Below, piece by piece: positions 8,041 to 17,447 of a stretch of DNA of 64,000 bases. The position numbers and the translations under genes are program-made. Positions within the stretch are counted from its first letter, which is position 1, and every line of letters starts with the position of its first letter. The notes beneath the pieces were generated by a model. That model saw only the letters and a list, made by a program, of their open reading frames with translations. It was not told the origin of the DNA and did no database searches. Origin of the DNA: Jeotgalibacillus sp. ET6 (GTDB lineage: Bacteria > Bacillota > Bacilli > Bacillales > Jeotgalibacillaceae); the NCBI RefSeq assembly GCF_029667115.1, contig NZ_JARUIU010000006.1:80051-144050 (forward strand), read 5' to 3'.

Positions 8041-8117
8041 AGGCTGAGACATAACTTAAAAAGTTTATAAATTGAATCAGTCAGCGAGCTTGAGACGTTT
8101 TTTCTCAGGCTTTTTTT
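8041..8117 (+). repeat. interspersed repeat, copy 1 (internally deleted)
   Basis: Keeps only the two ends of the repeat family: the 5' end AGGCTGAGACATAACTTAAA and the 3' hairpin GCTTGAGA ... TCTCAGGC followed by seven T residues. The ~140-bp centre is missing. It acts as the only visible terminator for csbD. Confidence 0.8.
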
Positions 8118-8132
8118 ATGTTCAAAATAAAG

Positions 8133-8161
8133 AGGCTGGGGAGATTTGTACTCCCCAGCCT
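8133..8161. terminator. hairpin between csbD and the convergent aldehyde dehydrogenase gene
   Basis: Perfect 11-bp stem AGGCTGGGGAG / CTCCCCAGCCT with a 7-nt loop. The T-run is short on both strands (CTTTATTTT on the minus strand), so it probably ends the minus-strand dehydrogenase transcript, with moderate strength. Confidence 0.65.
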
Positions 8162-8174
8162 TGTTCATACAAAT

Positions 8175-9617
8175 TTATTCTTGCTTATACTGCATGTAAA
8201 CAACGTGAGTGACTAAAAAGTCTTCCAGACCATGTCTGCCATCTGCTCCGCCGAGCCCGGATTTTCTGACACCGGCATGGTAGCCCTGCAATGCTTCAAA
8301 ATTTTCACGGTTAACAAATGTCTCACCGAATTTCAAGCCATTTACTACTCTCATAATTTCGTGGTAGTCTTCAGAATAAACAGATGAAGAGAGACCATAT
8401 TCGGTATCATTGCTCATTTCAATTGCTTCATCCAATGTACTGTAGGTTACCAGAGGAAGAACAGGACCGAAAATCTCTTCTTTTATGATCGTCATATTTT
8501 GCTTGGCATTCGTAATTAACGTTGGTTCATAAAAATACCCTTTGCGATCTATTGGTTTGCCTCCGGTTAAAATGTCTGCTCCTTCTTTTTCGGCTTGTTC
8601 CACCATGGAATGAACTTCTTCCAGCCGATCCTGACTCACCAATGGGCCGAGGTCTAAATTATTTTCTTCATTTGGGTTGCCGGCTTTTGCGTTCTGCATC
8701 GCTTCCTTCAATTTAGAAGTAAAGGCTTCTGCAACATTTTCCTGAACATACACTCTTTCCGCATTTGTACATGCCTGTCCAGAATTCGTTAAACGCGATG
8801 CCATAATATGTTTGACAGCAAGATCCAAATCGGCATTTTCTGTAACAATGGCCGGCGCTTTTCCGCCAAGCTCAAGGTTTACCTTCGTGATATTTTCAGC
8901 AGCTGCCTGCATTACTTTCGTACCGGCACCGACGCTTCCGGTCATCGTAATGATGGATACTTTCGGGTGCGATGCCAATGCATTACCTAAAGTGGAACCA
9001 GTTCCTGTAATAAAATTATAAACACCTTTAGGAAGGCCATCGGTTTTTTCGATTAGCTTTGTGAACTCCGCTGCAGTATTTGGGGTCTGCTGACTCGGCT
9101 TTAGCACAATTGAGCAGCCGGCAATTAAAGCTGTGGCTACTTTGCGGGCTAAAATGAATACCGGAAAGTTCCATGGTACGATTCCAGCCACAACGCCTAT
9201 CGGCTTTTTGTACATCATAATATTTTCATTAGGCCGGTCACTAGGGAGAACTTCACCTGTAATTCTACGTCCCCATTCAGACATATAGTAGAAATATTCA
9301 ATTGCTGTATCTACTTCATCAGCTGCCTGGTCCTGAGGCTTTCCTTGCTCTTCAATCAGTAATTTAATAAAAGTTTCACGGTTCTCTTTAATCCCATCAC
9401 CGAGCTTACGTACAATTTTCCCCCGCTCATTGGAAGGAACCTTTTCCCATTCTTTTTGGGCATTAAAAGCTGCTTCTACAGCTTTATTAACATCTTCTTC
9501 CGTCCCTTTAGGCGTTCGGGAAATTACTTCTTCAGTCGCAGGATTCACTATATCTATCCACTCATTAGAAGAAGATTCTGTGTAAGAGCCATTAATATAA
9601 AGTTTATGTTCGATCAT
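8175..9617 (-). CDS. aldA: NAD-dependent aldehyde dehydrogenase (AldA-like)
   Basis: 480-aa aldehyde dehydrogenase. Along its length it resembles the lactaldehyde/glycolaldehyde dehydrogenase AldA of enterobacteria, especially the stretches PWNFPVFILARK, GETFVNRENFEALQGYHAG and KSGLGGADGRHGL. Catalytic residues are visible: Glu in LELGGKAP and Cys in NSGQACTNAERV (about residue 285). The ATG at 9617 has AAAGGAGG upstream; an earlier in-frame ATG at 9665 has none. It is followed on the same strand by nothing and preceded by an OsmC gene about 100 bp away. Substrate specificity is inferred from similarity only. Confidence 0.88.
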   Translation of the reverse strand: MIEHKLYINGSYTESSSNEWIDIVNPATEEVISRTPKGTEEDVNKAVEAAFNAQKEWEKVPSNERGKIVRKLGDGIKENRETFIKLLIEEQGKPQDQAADEVDTAIEYFYYMSEWGRRITGEVLPSDRPNENIMMYKKPIGVVAGIVPWNFPVFILARKVATALIAGCSIVLKPSQQTPNTAAEFTKLIEKTDGLPKGVYNFITGTGSTLGNALASHPKVSIITMTGSVGAGTKVMQAAAENITKVNLELGGKAPAIVTENADLDLAVKHIMASRLTNSGQACTNAERVYVQENVAEAFTSKLKEAMQNAKAGNPNEENNLDLGPLVSQDRLEEVHSMVEQAEKEGADILTGGKPIDRKGYFYEPTLITNAKQNMTIIKEEIFGPVLPLVTYSTLDEAIEMSNDTEYGLSSSVYSEDYHEIMRVVNGLKFGETFVNRENFEALQGYHAGVRKSGLGGADGRHGLEDFLVTHVVYMQYKQE

Positions 9618-9715
9618 GAATATTCCTCCTTTGATATGCAGAATACTCTCTGTTTTCCACATCATTCAAAAGAAAAACATAATTCAGCCTATCACCATCG
9701 AAATTGCCATAAAAT

Positions 9716-10147
9716 TTACCGTATCACTGGATGTACTTCTATAGAGACATTTCCTTTAACAGCTCTAGAGATCATACAGCTTTCGTCTGCTTTAAATACG
9801 AGCCGTTCCGTTTTTTTAAAGTCGTTCTGATTTTTGACTCTAACGTATGGGCGATGGATAATTTCTTTATACGTAAAAACTCCGCTGTTGACTTCTACGC
9901 GCCCTTCTGACTCTAGAGATAGCTCTGCAACCTCAATATTTGCCCGTTCAAGCATTGCAGCGAGCGTAATGATGTAGCACGTTGAAGCAGCACCTAAAAG
10001 CATTTCATCAGGATTAGTGCCCACTCCGGGTCCGTCCATTTCTGCAGGAATGGAGATGCTTGTTTTAAGTTTTTCAGCTTCTATACTGCCAACGCTGTTT
10101 CTCCCGCCGGGCCATTTTGCGTGTAAGATAAATGAATGAAGTGCCAT
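9716..10147 (-). CDS. OsmC family peroxiredoxin-like protein
   Basis: 143-aa OsmC/Ohr-fold protein that would reduce organic peroxides with a Cys pair. The two expected Cys residues are present: GAASTCYIITLA (about residue 58) and ADESCMISRAV (about 121), along with the conserved Glu in PDEMLLGA. The opening ALHSFILHAKWPGGRNSVG and the N-terminal GxG pattern resemble the SACOL1771-type branch of the family. The ATG at 10147 follows AAGGAAG. It is divergent from the M42 peptidase gene. No OhrR-like regulator is adjacent. Confidence 0.85.
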   Translation of the reverse strand: MALHSFILHAKWPGGRNSVGSIEAEKLKTSISIPAEMDGPGVGTNPDEMLLGAASTCYIITLAAMLERANIEVAELSLESEGRVEVNSGVFTYKEIIHRPYVRVKNQNDFKKTERLVFKADESCMISRAVKGNVSIEVHPVIR

Positions 10148-10361
10148 TACACTCTTCCTTTCTGAGATTAATCCGTATCTCATCATATCTTAAAACGCAG
10201 ATCTCTCTTTGTCTAAGATTTGACGTTCAATTTAAAGAGTCATGTGGTAAAATATTTAATTATGTAATTCTTTTTCCAATCCCTCAAACAGGAGAATTAT
10301 ATAGTACACTGTATATTGAGAGAAACTATAATTCAGTGTTAATAAGAGGAGCGTTTGATTT

Positions 10362-11414
10362 ATGGAACTTAAAGATACAAAACAAACAATTGAAGTAATT
10401 AAACAGCTTGTTCAAATACCCAGTCCTTCAGGTAATACCGGACGTGTCATAACATTTGTACAAAAGTGGCTCGAAGAAAAAAATATCCCTTCTGTAATTA
10501 CAAATAAGGGCAGTTTAATTGTAACGGAAGAGGGAAAAGACACGTCTAAACATCGTGTACTCACAGCACATGTAGACACGCTTGGAGCAATGGTTAAAGA
10601 GATTAAAAGTGATGGCCGTCTTAAACTGTCAATGATTGGCGGCTTCAGATGGAATGCTGCAGAAGGGGAATACTGCAGCGTGGAAACATCTGACGGGAAC
10701 ATGATTTCCGGAACCATTTTGATGCATCAGGCATCTGTTCACGTTTATAAGGACGCAGGATCTGCTTCCAGAGATGAGCAAAATATAGAAGTCCGGCTTG
10801 ACGAAGTTGTACATAATGCAGAAGATACGAGGGCACTAGGAATTGAAGTGGGAGATTTTGTTTCATTTGATCCAAGGGTAGAAGTAACTGAAAGCGGATT
10901 TATCAAATCAAGGCATCTGGATGACAAAGCCAGCGTGGGAATTTTGATGAGCGTTCTGGAAAAACTGCATACCGCTGGAGAAACACTTCCTTATACCACT
11001 CACTTTATTATCGCCAACAATGAAGAAATCGGCTATGGCGGAAATTCTAATATTCCAAAGGAAACGGTTGAATACATTGCCGTTGACATGGGTGCTTTGG
11101 GAGATGGTCAGGCTTCAGATGAATATACCGTGTCAATCTGTGCAAAAGACAGCTCTGGACCCTACCATTACGGTTTAAGAAAACAGCTGGTAGAACTTGC
11201 ACAAAAGTATGATATTGACTATAAAGTCGATATTTATCCTTTTTACGGCTCGGACGCCTCAGCCGCCATGAAAGCAGGATACGACGTTAAGCATGGCCTT
11301 ATAGGTGCTGGGATCGATTCTTCCCACGCAAATGAACGGACCCATGTGAGCTCCATTTCTCATACTGAAGCGTTGATATACCGCTATATTACAGCATTGA
11401 TGCCAAAAGAATAA
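10362..11414 (+). CDS. M42 family metallopeptidase (aminopeptidase)
   Basis: 350-aa cytosolic zinc-dependent aminopeptidase of family M42 (glutamyl-aminopeptidase/TET type). Metal and catalytic residues are visible in order: HVDTLG (about residue 69), RHLDDKASVG (Asp ligand, about 188), NNEEIGYGG (catalytic Glu and ligand, about 221), and SSHANERTH near the C-terminus (His ligand, about 325). AAGAGGAG precedes the ATG. It is 63 bp upstream of a murE paralogue on the same strand, so the two may be an operon concerned with peptides or cell-wall turnover, though that is inferred only from position. Confidence 0.9.
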   Translation: MELKDTKQTIEVIKQLVQIPSPSGNTGRVITFVQKWLEEKNIPSVITNKGSLIVTEEGKDTSKHRVLTAHVDTLGAMVKEIKSDGRLKLSMIGGFRWNAAEGEYCSVETSDGNMISGTILMHQASVHVYKDAGSASRDEQNIEVRLDEVVHNAEDTRALGIEVGDFVSFDPRVEVTESGFIKSRHLDDKASVGILMSVLEKLHTAGETLPYTTHFIIANNEEIGYGGNSNIPKETVEYIAVDMGALGDGQASDEYTVSICAKDSSGPYHYGLRKQLVELAQKYDIDYKVDIYPFYGSDASAAMKAGYDVKHGLIGAGIDSSHANERTHVSSISHTEALIYRYITALMPKE

Positions 11415-11477
11415 ATTTCCAGTAAATAGCTCAACAGAAAAACCTAAGAAATAGATGCTAAGAAAGAGGAATAAAAA

Positions 11478-12941
11478 ATGAAGACTATAGACCTTTTTGA
11501 TAAATTAAAACTGAAAACAATCATTGGAAAACTGCCTGAGGAAGTGGAATATATTGAGGCAGATTCCAGAGCAGTTAAGCCCGGGGCAGTATTTGTCTGT
11601 ATTAAAGGGCATACAGCTGATGGACATGATTATGCTCAATTAGCTGTTGAAAAAGGTGCTTCAGTGGTTGTTACTGAAAAAGAACTGGATTTAGGAGCTG
11701 GTGAAGCCGCACAGGTAATTGTCAAAAGCACTTCAAGAGCACTGGCCTTTATAGCTAATCAATTTTATTCCTACCCTTCCTATAAATTAAATGTAATTGG
11801 AGTAACAGGTACAAATGGAAAAACATCTGTTACCAATTTGATCCATCAGCTGATAAAACGGGGAGGGGAGAGATCTGCATTGTCCGGTACGATTGGCTTT
11901 GACCTGGATGGAATTCTTCATGAAAGTGCCAATACCACAAGTGATATTGTTACAACTCAGCGAATGATGGTACAGGCAATGGACCTTGGCATTCCCAATA
12001 TGATATTTGAGGTTTCATCCCATGGTCTTGTTGAAGGAAGACTCTCGGGTGTTGACTTTGATGTTGTAACATTTACAAACTTAAGCCACGATCATCTGGA
12101 CTTTCATGGAACGATGGAACATTATGGCTACGCAAAAGGACTGCTGTTTTCCCAGCTAGGTCAAAATCTCCAAAAACCTAAATACGCTGTCATAAATCAG
12201 GATGATGAGTGGCATGATATATATTCTCAAATGACACCTTTTGAGGTTATTTCTTACAGTATGAAAGACAAAGCGGATTTCTGGGCTAAAGATATTGTGT
12301 ATATGGACGACATGACCCGCTTTGAACTTGAATCACCGGAAGGGACGTTTACAGTCGAAACGCAGCTGCTTGGGACATTTAATGTGTCAAATATATTAGC
12401 AGCCCTAGCCACCCTTTATGCAAAAGGGGAAAAGGTAGAAAAGCTCGTAGAAATCCTTAAAGAGATTCCGCCTGTTTCCGGAAGGATGGAACGTGTTCAT
12501 ACTGAGGCGCCATTATCAATCTACGTGGATTATGCTCATACTCCGGATGCGATTGAAAAAGCAATTCAATCGGTTATGCCTTTTAAAAAGAATCGTATTC
12601 TTTTTCTTGTAGGCACTGGAGGCAACAGGGATAAATCAAAACGTCCCGCCATGGCTGAAAAAGCATCACTTGCCGATTATGTTGTGCTGACCACAGACGA
12701 TCCAAGGTTTGAAAGCTACGACAGCATTGTGAATGATTTAGGCAAAGGAATGACACACGACCAATATGCGTTGATTGGAGATCGGGAAGAAGCAGTACGT
12801 CATCTGATGGAAATAGCCGAGCCTGATGATATAATTATTTTCGCAGGAAAAGGTCACGAAAATTACCAGATTATCGAAAATACCAAATATCCCCACAGTG
12901 ACAGAGGGATCGCGCTTGAAGTAATAGCTGAACGTTTTTAA
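11478..12941 (+). CDS. murE: UDP-N-acetylmuramyl-tripeptide synthetase (MurE paralogue)
   Basis: 487-aa Mur ligase with the three expected parts: N-terminal UDP-binding domain, central ATP-binding domain with GVTGTNGKTSVTN (about residues 109-121), and C-terminal ligase domain. Mur-family residues include TTSDIVTTQ, SSHGLVEGRL and GKGHENY. The amino-acid-specificity loop reads DDPR where meso-diaminopimelate-adding MurE enzymes have DNPR, so the Asn is replaced. It is not in a division/cell-wall cluster, which suggests a second MurE. It may add m-DAP, another diamino acid, or act in recycling. Ribosome site: AAGAGGA before ATG. Bidirectional terminator follows. Confidence 0.85.
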   Translation: MKTIDLFDKLKLKTIIGKLPEEVEYIEADSRAVKPGAVFVCIKGHTADGHDYAQLAVEKGASVVVTEKELDLGAGEAAQVIVKSTSRALAFIANQFYSYPSYKLNVIGVTGTNGKTSVTNLIHQLIKRGGERSALSGTIGFDLDGILHESANTTSDIVTTQRMMVQAMDLGIPNMIFEVSSHGLVEGRLSGVDFDVVTFTNLSHDHLDFHGTMEHYGYAKGLLFSQLGQNLQKPKYAVINQDDEWHDIYSQMTPFEVISYSMKDKADFWAKDIVYMDDMTRFELESPEGTFTVETQLLGTFNVSNILAALATLYAKGEKVEKLVEILKEIPPVSGRMERVHTEAPLSIYVDYAHTPDAIEKAIQSVMPFKKNRILFLVGTGGNRDKSKRPAMAEKASLADYVVLTTDDPRFESYDSIVNDLGKGMTHDQYALIGDREEAVRHLMEIAEPDDIIIFAGKGHENYQIIENTKYPHSDRGIALEVIAERF

Positions 12942-12945
12942 ATAT

Positions 12946-12977
12946 AAAAAAGGCTGCCCATCGGCAGCCTTTTTTAA
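12946..12977. terminator. bidirectional intrinsic terminator
   Basis: Stem AAAAAGGCTGCC / GGCAGCCTTTTT with loop CATC, T-rich on both strands. It closes murE (+) and nupC (-). Confidence 0.93.
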
Positions 12978-12995
12978 CGTGAAAATATATTTAAT

Positions 12996-14237
12996 TTAAA
13001 AGAACATACCGGCAATTGAAGCAGACAGCAGCGATGCAAGCGCACCGGCGATGACAGCACGTATTCCGAGACGCGCAATATCAGGTCTGCGTTCAGGAGC
13101 AAGATTTCCCAATCCGCCAAGAAGGATGGCAAGAGAAGAAATGTTTGCAAAACCGCAAAGCGCAAATGTGATAATCGCTACTGTTTTTTCCGATAATTGA
13201 TCAATCATAGGAGCAAAACTTGCATAGGCAACAAACTCATTTAAAACAAGTTTTTGGCCAATAAAGTTTCCGGCTTGAATTGCCTCATTCCATGGAATTC
13301 CAATGGCAAAGGCAAGAGGGGCGAAGACATAGCCCAAAACTAATTCAATGGATAGGTTGTCGTAGCCGAAAAATCCGCCAATGCCTCCTAAAATTCCATT
13401 CAGCATGGCAATTAAAGCAATAAAGGCAATTAGCATAGCTCCAACGTTCAGTACAAGCTGAAGACCGGTACTGGCTCCTTTTGCAGCAGCATCAACTACA
13501 TTTGCCGCTTCTGCATCTGCTTCCATTTCCAAATCTTCCGGATCCGGCCGGTCGTCTGTTTCAGGTACGAATACTTTTGCCATTACCAGACCAGCTGGTG
13601 CCGCCATAAAACTTGCAGCCAATAGATATTCAAGCGGAACTCCAAGCTGGGAATATCCGATCAATACAGAACCAGCGACTGATGCCAGTCCACCTGTCAT
13701 GACAGCAAATAGCTCTGAGTTCGTCATTCTTGAGATATAAGGTTTCACGACTAAAGGAGCTTCCGTCTGGCCTACAAATATATTTGCTGCTGCAGACATG
13801 GATTCTGCTTTTCGTGTGCCGAGCAGCCAGGAAAGACCACCGCCAAGGAATTTAATAATGACTTGCATAATTTTCAGGTGATACAGAACAGAAATAAGTG
13901 CTGAGAAAAAGATAATAATACATAACACATTAATCGCAAAAACAATTCGGTCATCCTGATACATAAAGCCGCCTAAAACAAATTCAATTCCTTCATTGGC
14001 ATACGTAATGATATTGTTGACGCCAAATGTCAGTCTTTCAAGTGCCCATTGGCCAGGACTTGTTTTAAGAACTAGAAATGCAAACGTCAATTGAAGGGCA
14101 AGACCTACAAATACAGGGCGCCAGTTGATTGAGCGTCTATTTGATGAAAGTGCAAAGGCAATTCCCAAAACCACGATAATGCCTGCCAGACCCCAGAGAA
14201 TATTTATCACTGTGTACAACTCCATTCTTTTAGTCAT
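12996..14237 (-). CDS. nupC: NupC family concentrative nucleoside transporter
   Basis: About 413-aa membrane protein of the CNT family that imports nucleosides by cation symport. The CNT signature [14 protein letters not shown] is present (about residues 153-166), followed by the Gly-rich [14 protein letters not shown] stretch and several hydrophobic helices. A hydrophilic acidic loop ([18 protein letters not shown]) occupies the middle, as in Gram-positive members. The start is uncertain: ATG 14237 is used, while a TTG at 14246 is 9 bp upstream with GAGTGAAG before it. A cre-like sequence lies in the divergent region with the YueH-like gene. Confidence 0.9.
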   Translation of the reverse strand: MTKRMELYTVINILWGLAGIIVVLGIAFALSSNRRSINWRPVFVGLALQLTFAFLVLKTSPGQWALERLTFGVNNIITYANEGIEFVLGGFMYQDDRIVFAINVLCIIIFFSALISVLYHLKIMQVIIKFLGGGLSWLLGTRKAESMSAAANIFVGQTEAPLVVKPYISRMTNSELFAVMTGGLASVAGSVLIGYSQLGVPLEYLLAASFMAAPAGLVMAKVFVPETDDRPDPEDLEMEADAEAANVVDAAAKGASTGLQLVLNVGAMLIAFIALIAMLNGILGGIGGFFGYDNLSIELVLGYVFAPLAFAIGIPWNEAIQAGNFIGQKLVLNEFVAYASFAPMIDQLSEKTVAIITFALCGFANISSLAILLGGLGNLAPERRPDIARLGIRAVIAGALASLLSASIAGMFF

Positions 14238-14272
14238 GCTTGTCAAAACACTTCACTCATTTTACAATGCAA

Positions 14273-14287
14273 TTGCAAGCGTTTCAA
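14273..14287. promoter_or_regulatory. possible cre (CcpA) site upstream of nupC
   Basis: TTGCAAGCGTTTCAA contains the TGnAArCG half of a catabolite-responsive element and a near-palindromic second half one base too short. Nucleoside uptake genes are CcpA-controlled in B. subtilis. Weak evidence. Confidence 0.3.
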
Positions 14288-14347
14288 TAATAGTCACAAA
14301 AGTGTCAAATTAATGTCAGAGGTCTGACAACTGGAGGAAAAATTACC

Positions 14348-14587
14348 ATGAAAATTAGAAGAAGTATATCTGGTACTAATGAAAGAAAAGTATTTATTCA
14401 TGAAAATAAGAAAGAGGAAACCATCTTAGTAGCCATTCCCACACTCTCGTGGTCTGCAGAATTTACATATGATGAATTAGGTGAGGAGTTAAATCATAAA
14501 CTAAAGGGAACCTTGCAAAAAACAACAGACGCTGAGGAGTCAGCAGAAATTGCTCAGCGAATTTCTCAGTGGACTAATGAGATGTAA
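14348..14587 (+). CDS. YueH-like small protein
   Basis: 79-aa protein that opens MKIRRSISGTNERKVFIHENKKEE and continues with a short LVAIPTLSWS stretch, ending in an acidic, Ala/Glu-rich segment. It resembles the YueH family of Bacillaceae, whose function is unknown. No membrane segment, signal peptide or Cys. CTGGAGG sits before the ATG (14336-14342 region). It is divergent from nupC and upstream of a convergent DUF4397 gene; no functional link is evident. Confidence 0.65.
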   Translation: MKIRRSISGTNERKVFIHENKKEETILVAIPTLSWSAEFTYDELGEELNHKLKGTLQKTTDAEESAEIAQRISQWTNEM

Positions 14588-14666
14588 AGAGAATCCATTT
14601 TAGTATGTTGTGCAATTGCAATCCTTACTATACGATTTAGAATAAAATACGCTATTGAAACAAGAA

Positions 14667-14697
14667 AACCTTCTTCTGTTCATTCCAGAAGAAGGTT
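14667..14697 (-). terminator. intrinsic terminator between the YueH-like gene and the DUF4397 gene
   Basis: Perfect 12-bp stem AACCTTCTTCTG / CAGAAGAAGGTT with a 7-nt loop. The T-rich tail is better on the minus strand, so it mainly serves the DUF4397 gene. Confidence 0.85.
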
Positions 14698-14709
14698 GTT
14701 AGGATTCAA

Positions 14710-15510
14710 TTAATTTAATACTTTCTTACGAAGTGCTGCAAATGCAATAGCACCGCTCAATACTGCAAGCGTCATAGCATAAGGGAATAACGAATCATTT
14801 TGACCGGACGCTCCGCCAAAACCTGCTTCAGGCATTTTACTTGGCATTGTTTCAGCACCAGGAGCTGTCAATACGAGAGCTTCAATGCTGTCAAGTGTGT
14901 TGACTGCATAGACACTGTAAGCCATTCCTTCTTCAAGCGCTGTTCCGGAAAGATCAAGTACTTGATCTCCTTCAGGTGTACGTACTTCAAGATCGTAAGT
15001 ATCTGCTGGAAGCTCAGTGAAATCAGTCACTCCTGGAAATGAAGCTCCGCTAAAGACCGCGTCTCCGCCAACAAGCCCCACATCAACTGTCGGTGCATCT
15101 GGAGAAAAATGTCCAGCTCGGATCTTTACCATTCCTTCTTCTATCATAAGATCATCTTGTGTAACATTCAATTCAATGGCTTCTAAGAGGTTAATGGCAG
15201 AAGCAGTATAGTAGCTGCCTGCTTCAACAGTTATCGTTTCTGTGATCACGGCAGTTTCCTGAACACCGGCAGGAAAAATTTCCACATCATGTTCACCCGC
15301 TGGCAAGGCTAAGTAATCTGTGTAGGCCTTAAATTCAGCGCCTTCAACAACCGCTTCTCCATTGACGTAAACATCTACAGCAGGGGCATCAGGTGAAGCG
15401 TGCAGGATTCTTACCCAGCCTTCACCTTCATGATCGTCAGCAAGGGCGGCTCCTCCCATTAGCGCAAGCATCATTACAGCAGCAAAAAAAGAAGCAAAAA
15501 CCTTTTTCAA
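14710..15510 (-). CDS. secreted DUF4397 protein with a LPXTG-like C-terminus
   Basis: 266-aa exported protein made of two copies of the DUF4397 beta-domain: VRILHASPDAPAVDVYVNG (about residue 33) and VKIRAGHFSPDAPTVDVG (about 128). A signal peptide (KKVFASFFAAVMMLALMGG) is followed by an acidic mature region. The C-terminus has MPEAGFGGASG, a hydrophobic helix and a basic RKK tail, which is the layout of a sortase signal, but Thr of LPXTG is Ala. The TTG start at 15510 is chosen for the AGGAG 10 nt upstream; an ATG lies 11 codons earlier. Its promoter carries three phased TGTACA motifs. Function of DUF4397 is unknown. Confidence 0.85.
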   Translation of the reverse strand: MKKVFASFFAAVMMLALMGGAALADDHEGEGWVRILHASPDAPAVDVYVNGEAVVEGAEFKAYTDYLALPAGEHDVEIFPAGVQETAVITETITVEAGSYYTASAINLLEAIELNVTQDDLMIEEGMVKIRAGHFSPDAPTVDVGLVGGDAVFSGASFPGVTDFTELPADTYDLEVRTPEGDQVLDLSGTALEEGMAYSVYAVNTLDSIEALVLTAPGAETMPSKMPEAGFGGASGQNDSLFPYAMTLAVLSGAIAFAALRKKVLN

Positions 15511-15536
15511 TCCACTCACTCTCCTCTTAAAGTATT

Positions 15537-15575
15537 TGTACAACGTGTGTACAATCTATTTATAACTTATGTACA
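15537..15575 (-). promoter_or_regulatory. three phased TGTACA motifs, putative operator
   Basis: TGTACA occurs at 15537-15542, 15548-15553 and 15570-15575, that is 11 and 22 bp apart and so on one helix face. The first is within TTGTACAA, a perfect 8-bp palindrome. The 15570 site is inside the promoter spacer and the other two lie at or after the predicted start of transcription, as expected for repression. Confidence 0.5.
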
Positions 15576-15587
15576 ATATTAGATCAA
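15559..15587 (-). promoter_or_regulatory. sigma-A-type promoter of the DUF4397 gene
   Basis: Minus strand TTGATC (15587-15582) - 17 nt - TATAAA (15564-15559). It directs transcription toward the TTG start at 15510. Confidence 0.55.
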
Positions 15588-15832
15588 CTCTCAATATGCT
15601 GAAAATTCAGTGTAAATTTTAAATCAACAAAAAAAACAGTCTTGGCGGAAGGTTGGACCGGCATAAAAAAGCGTAGATAACGGCCATAATTCAACATTTT
15701 TAGCAACCGTAGATTCATTTTAAAACTAATAAAATTAAAAAAGCCTTGCAGAAATAAATACACATTTGCAATCCATTGAATGAACCACTATCATTTAATG
15801 GATACAGTTTAAAGATCGAGAGGATTAAAAAA

Positions 15833-17401
15833 ATGACTACATTACAAAATGAAGTATTATCAAGACGGACTTTTGCTATTATATCCCACCCGGATGCCGG
15901 GAAAACAACCCTGACCGAACAGCTTTTATTATTTGGCGGCGCTATTCGAGCGGCTGGAACAGTAAAAGGAAAAAAAACAGGGAAGTATGCTACATCAGAC
16001 TGGATGGAAATTGAGAAACAGCGTGGTATTTCCGTAACATCTTCTGTCATGCAGTTTGATTATGATCATAAACGCGTAAATATACTTGATACCCCGGGTC
16101 ACCAGGACTTCAGTGAAGACACTTATCGAACGTTAATGGCTGTAGACAGTGCCGTCATGATTATCGATGCGGCAAAGGGGATTGAAGCGCAAACGTTAAA
16201 GCTGTTTAAGGTATGTAAAATGAGGGGCATTCCAATTTTTACATTTGTAAACAAGCTTGACCGTCAGGGCAGAGAACCGCTTGAAATTATGGAAGAACTT
16301 GAAGAAGTTCTTGGCATTGAATCTTATGCTATGAACTGGCCGATCGGAATGGGCAAGGAGTTTCTTGGCATTTATGACCGGCATCATAAAAGAATTGAAC
16401 AGTTTAGAGTGGAAGATCATGAGAGGTTTTTGCCTTTGAATGATGAAGGAGAACTAGACGGTGATCATTCCATTAAACAATCAGGTCTTTATGATCAGGC
16501 ACTTGAAGATGTGATGCTTCTTGAAGAAGCAGGAAATGAATTCACTGAAGAACGTCTGGCGAATGGAGAAATTACACCCGTTTTCTTCGGCAGTGCTCTG
16601 ACCAATTTCGGAGTACAAACCTTTTTGGAAACCTATCTTGAATTCGCTCCTGCACCGCAGCCCAGAGAATCAGATATTGGTCCGATTGCGCCGGCTTCAG
16701 AAGAATTTTCAGGATTTGTTTTTAAAATTCAAGCCAATATGAACCCCGCACATAGAGACCGGATTGCATTTTTGCGCATTTGTTCAGGTAAGTTTGAAAG
16801 AGGAATGTCCGTACAATTATCCAGAACGGGCAAGACCATTAAACTATCTTCCTCTACTTCCTTTTTAGCAGATGACCGAAATACGGTCGATGTGGCGGTA
16901 AGCGGTGATATTATTGGAATTTACGATACGGGTAACTATCAGATCGGCGACACGATTACGGAAAGCAAAAAAAGCTTTCATTTTGAAAAGCTTCCACAGT
17001 TCACACCTGAATTATTTATGAGAGTCACCGCTAAAAATGTGATGAAGCAGAAGCATTTTCACAAAGGAATTAATCAGCTCGTACAGGAAGGTGCAATCCA
17101 GCTTTATAAAACACTACGGACGGAAGATGTCATTTTAGGGGCTGTCGGCCAGCTGCAATTTGAAGTATTTGAGCACCGCATGAAAAATGAATACAATGTG
17201 GATGTCATGATGGAGAATATCGGTTCTAAAATTGCCAGATGGATCGAAAACGAAAATGAAGTAAAGGATTCAATGTCTTCAAGCAGAAGCATGCTTGTTA
17301 AAGACCGGCATGACAGGCTGGTATTTCTATTTGAAAATGATTTTGCTATGCGCTGGTTTTCTGATAAACATCCTGATATAAAACTTTACAGTCTGCTTTA
17401 G
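15833..17401 (+). CDS. prfC: peptide chain release factor 3
   Basis: 522-aa translational GTPase that recycles RF1/RF2 after peptide release. G-domain motifs are in order: [15 protein letters not shown] (P-loop, about residues 17-31), RGISVTSS (switch I), [14 protein letters not shown] (G3, about 84-97), [12 protein letters not shown] (G4, NKLD). The RF3-specific block [18 protein letters not shown] follows G3. The ATG at 15833 is preceded by GAGAGGA; the frame opens earlier only at a TTG (15776). A copy of the interspersed repeat follows, and its hairpin at 17450 is the only visible terminator. Confidence 0.95.
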   Translation: MTTLQNEVLSRRTFAIISHPDAGKTTLTEQLLLFGGAIRAAGTVKGKKTGKYATSDWMEIEKQRGISVTSSVMQFDYDHKRVNILDTPGHQDFSEDTYRTLMAVDSAVMIIDAAKGIEAQTLKLFKVCKMRGIPIFTFVNKLDRQGREPLEIMEELEEVLGIESYAMNWPIGMGKEFLGIYDRHHKRIEQFRVEDHERFLPLNDEGELDGDHSIKQSGLYDQALEDVMLLEEAGNEFTEERLANGEITPVFFGSALTNFGVQTFLETYLEFAPAPQPRESDIGPIAPASEEFSGFVFKIQANMNPAHRDRIAFLRICSGKFERGMSVQLSRTGKTIKLSSSTSFLADDRNTVDVAVSGDIIGIYDTGNYQIGDTITESKKSFHFEKLPQFTPELFMRVTAKNVMKQKHFHKGINQLVQEGAIQLYKTLRTEDVILGAVGQLQFEVFEHRMKNEYNVDVMMENIGSKIARWIENENEVKDSMSSSRSMLVKDRHDRLVFLFENDFAMRWFSDKHPDIKLYSLL

Positions 17402-17447
17402 AAAATTTTATCTACTCATGTATAATACAAAATTCATAAATTTCACA

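Noticed and set aside
7878..8168. 96-aa reading frame on the minus strand across csbD and the hairpin at 8133
   Set aside because: It overlaps csbD, which has a ribosome site, promoter and family match on the other strand; the frame has no ribosome site of its own.
14273..14287. Strong cre site for nupC
   Set aside because: The second half-site is one base short, so it is listed only as a weak possibility.
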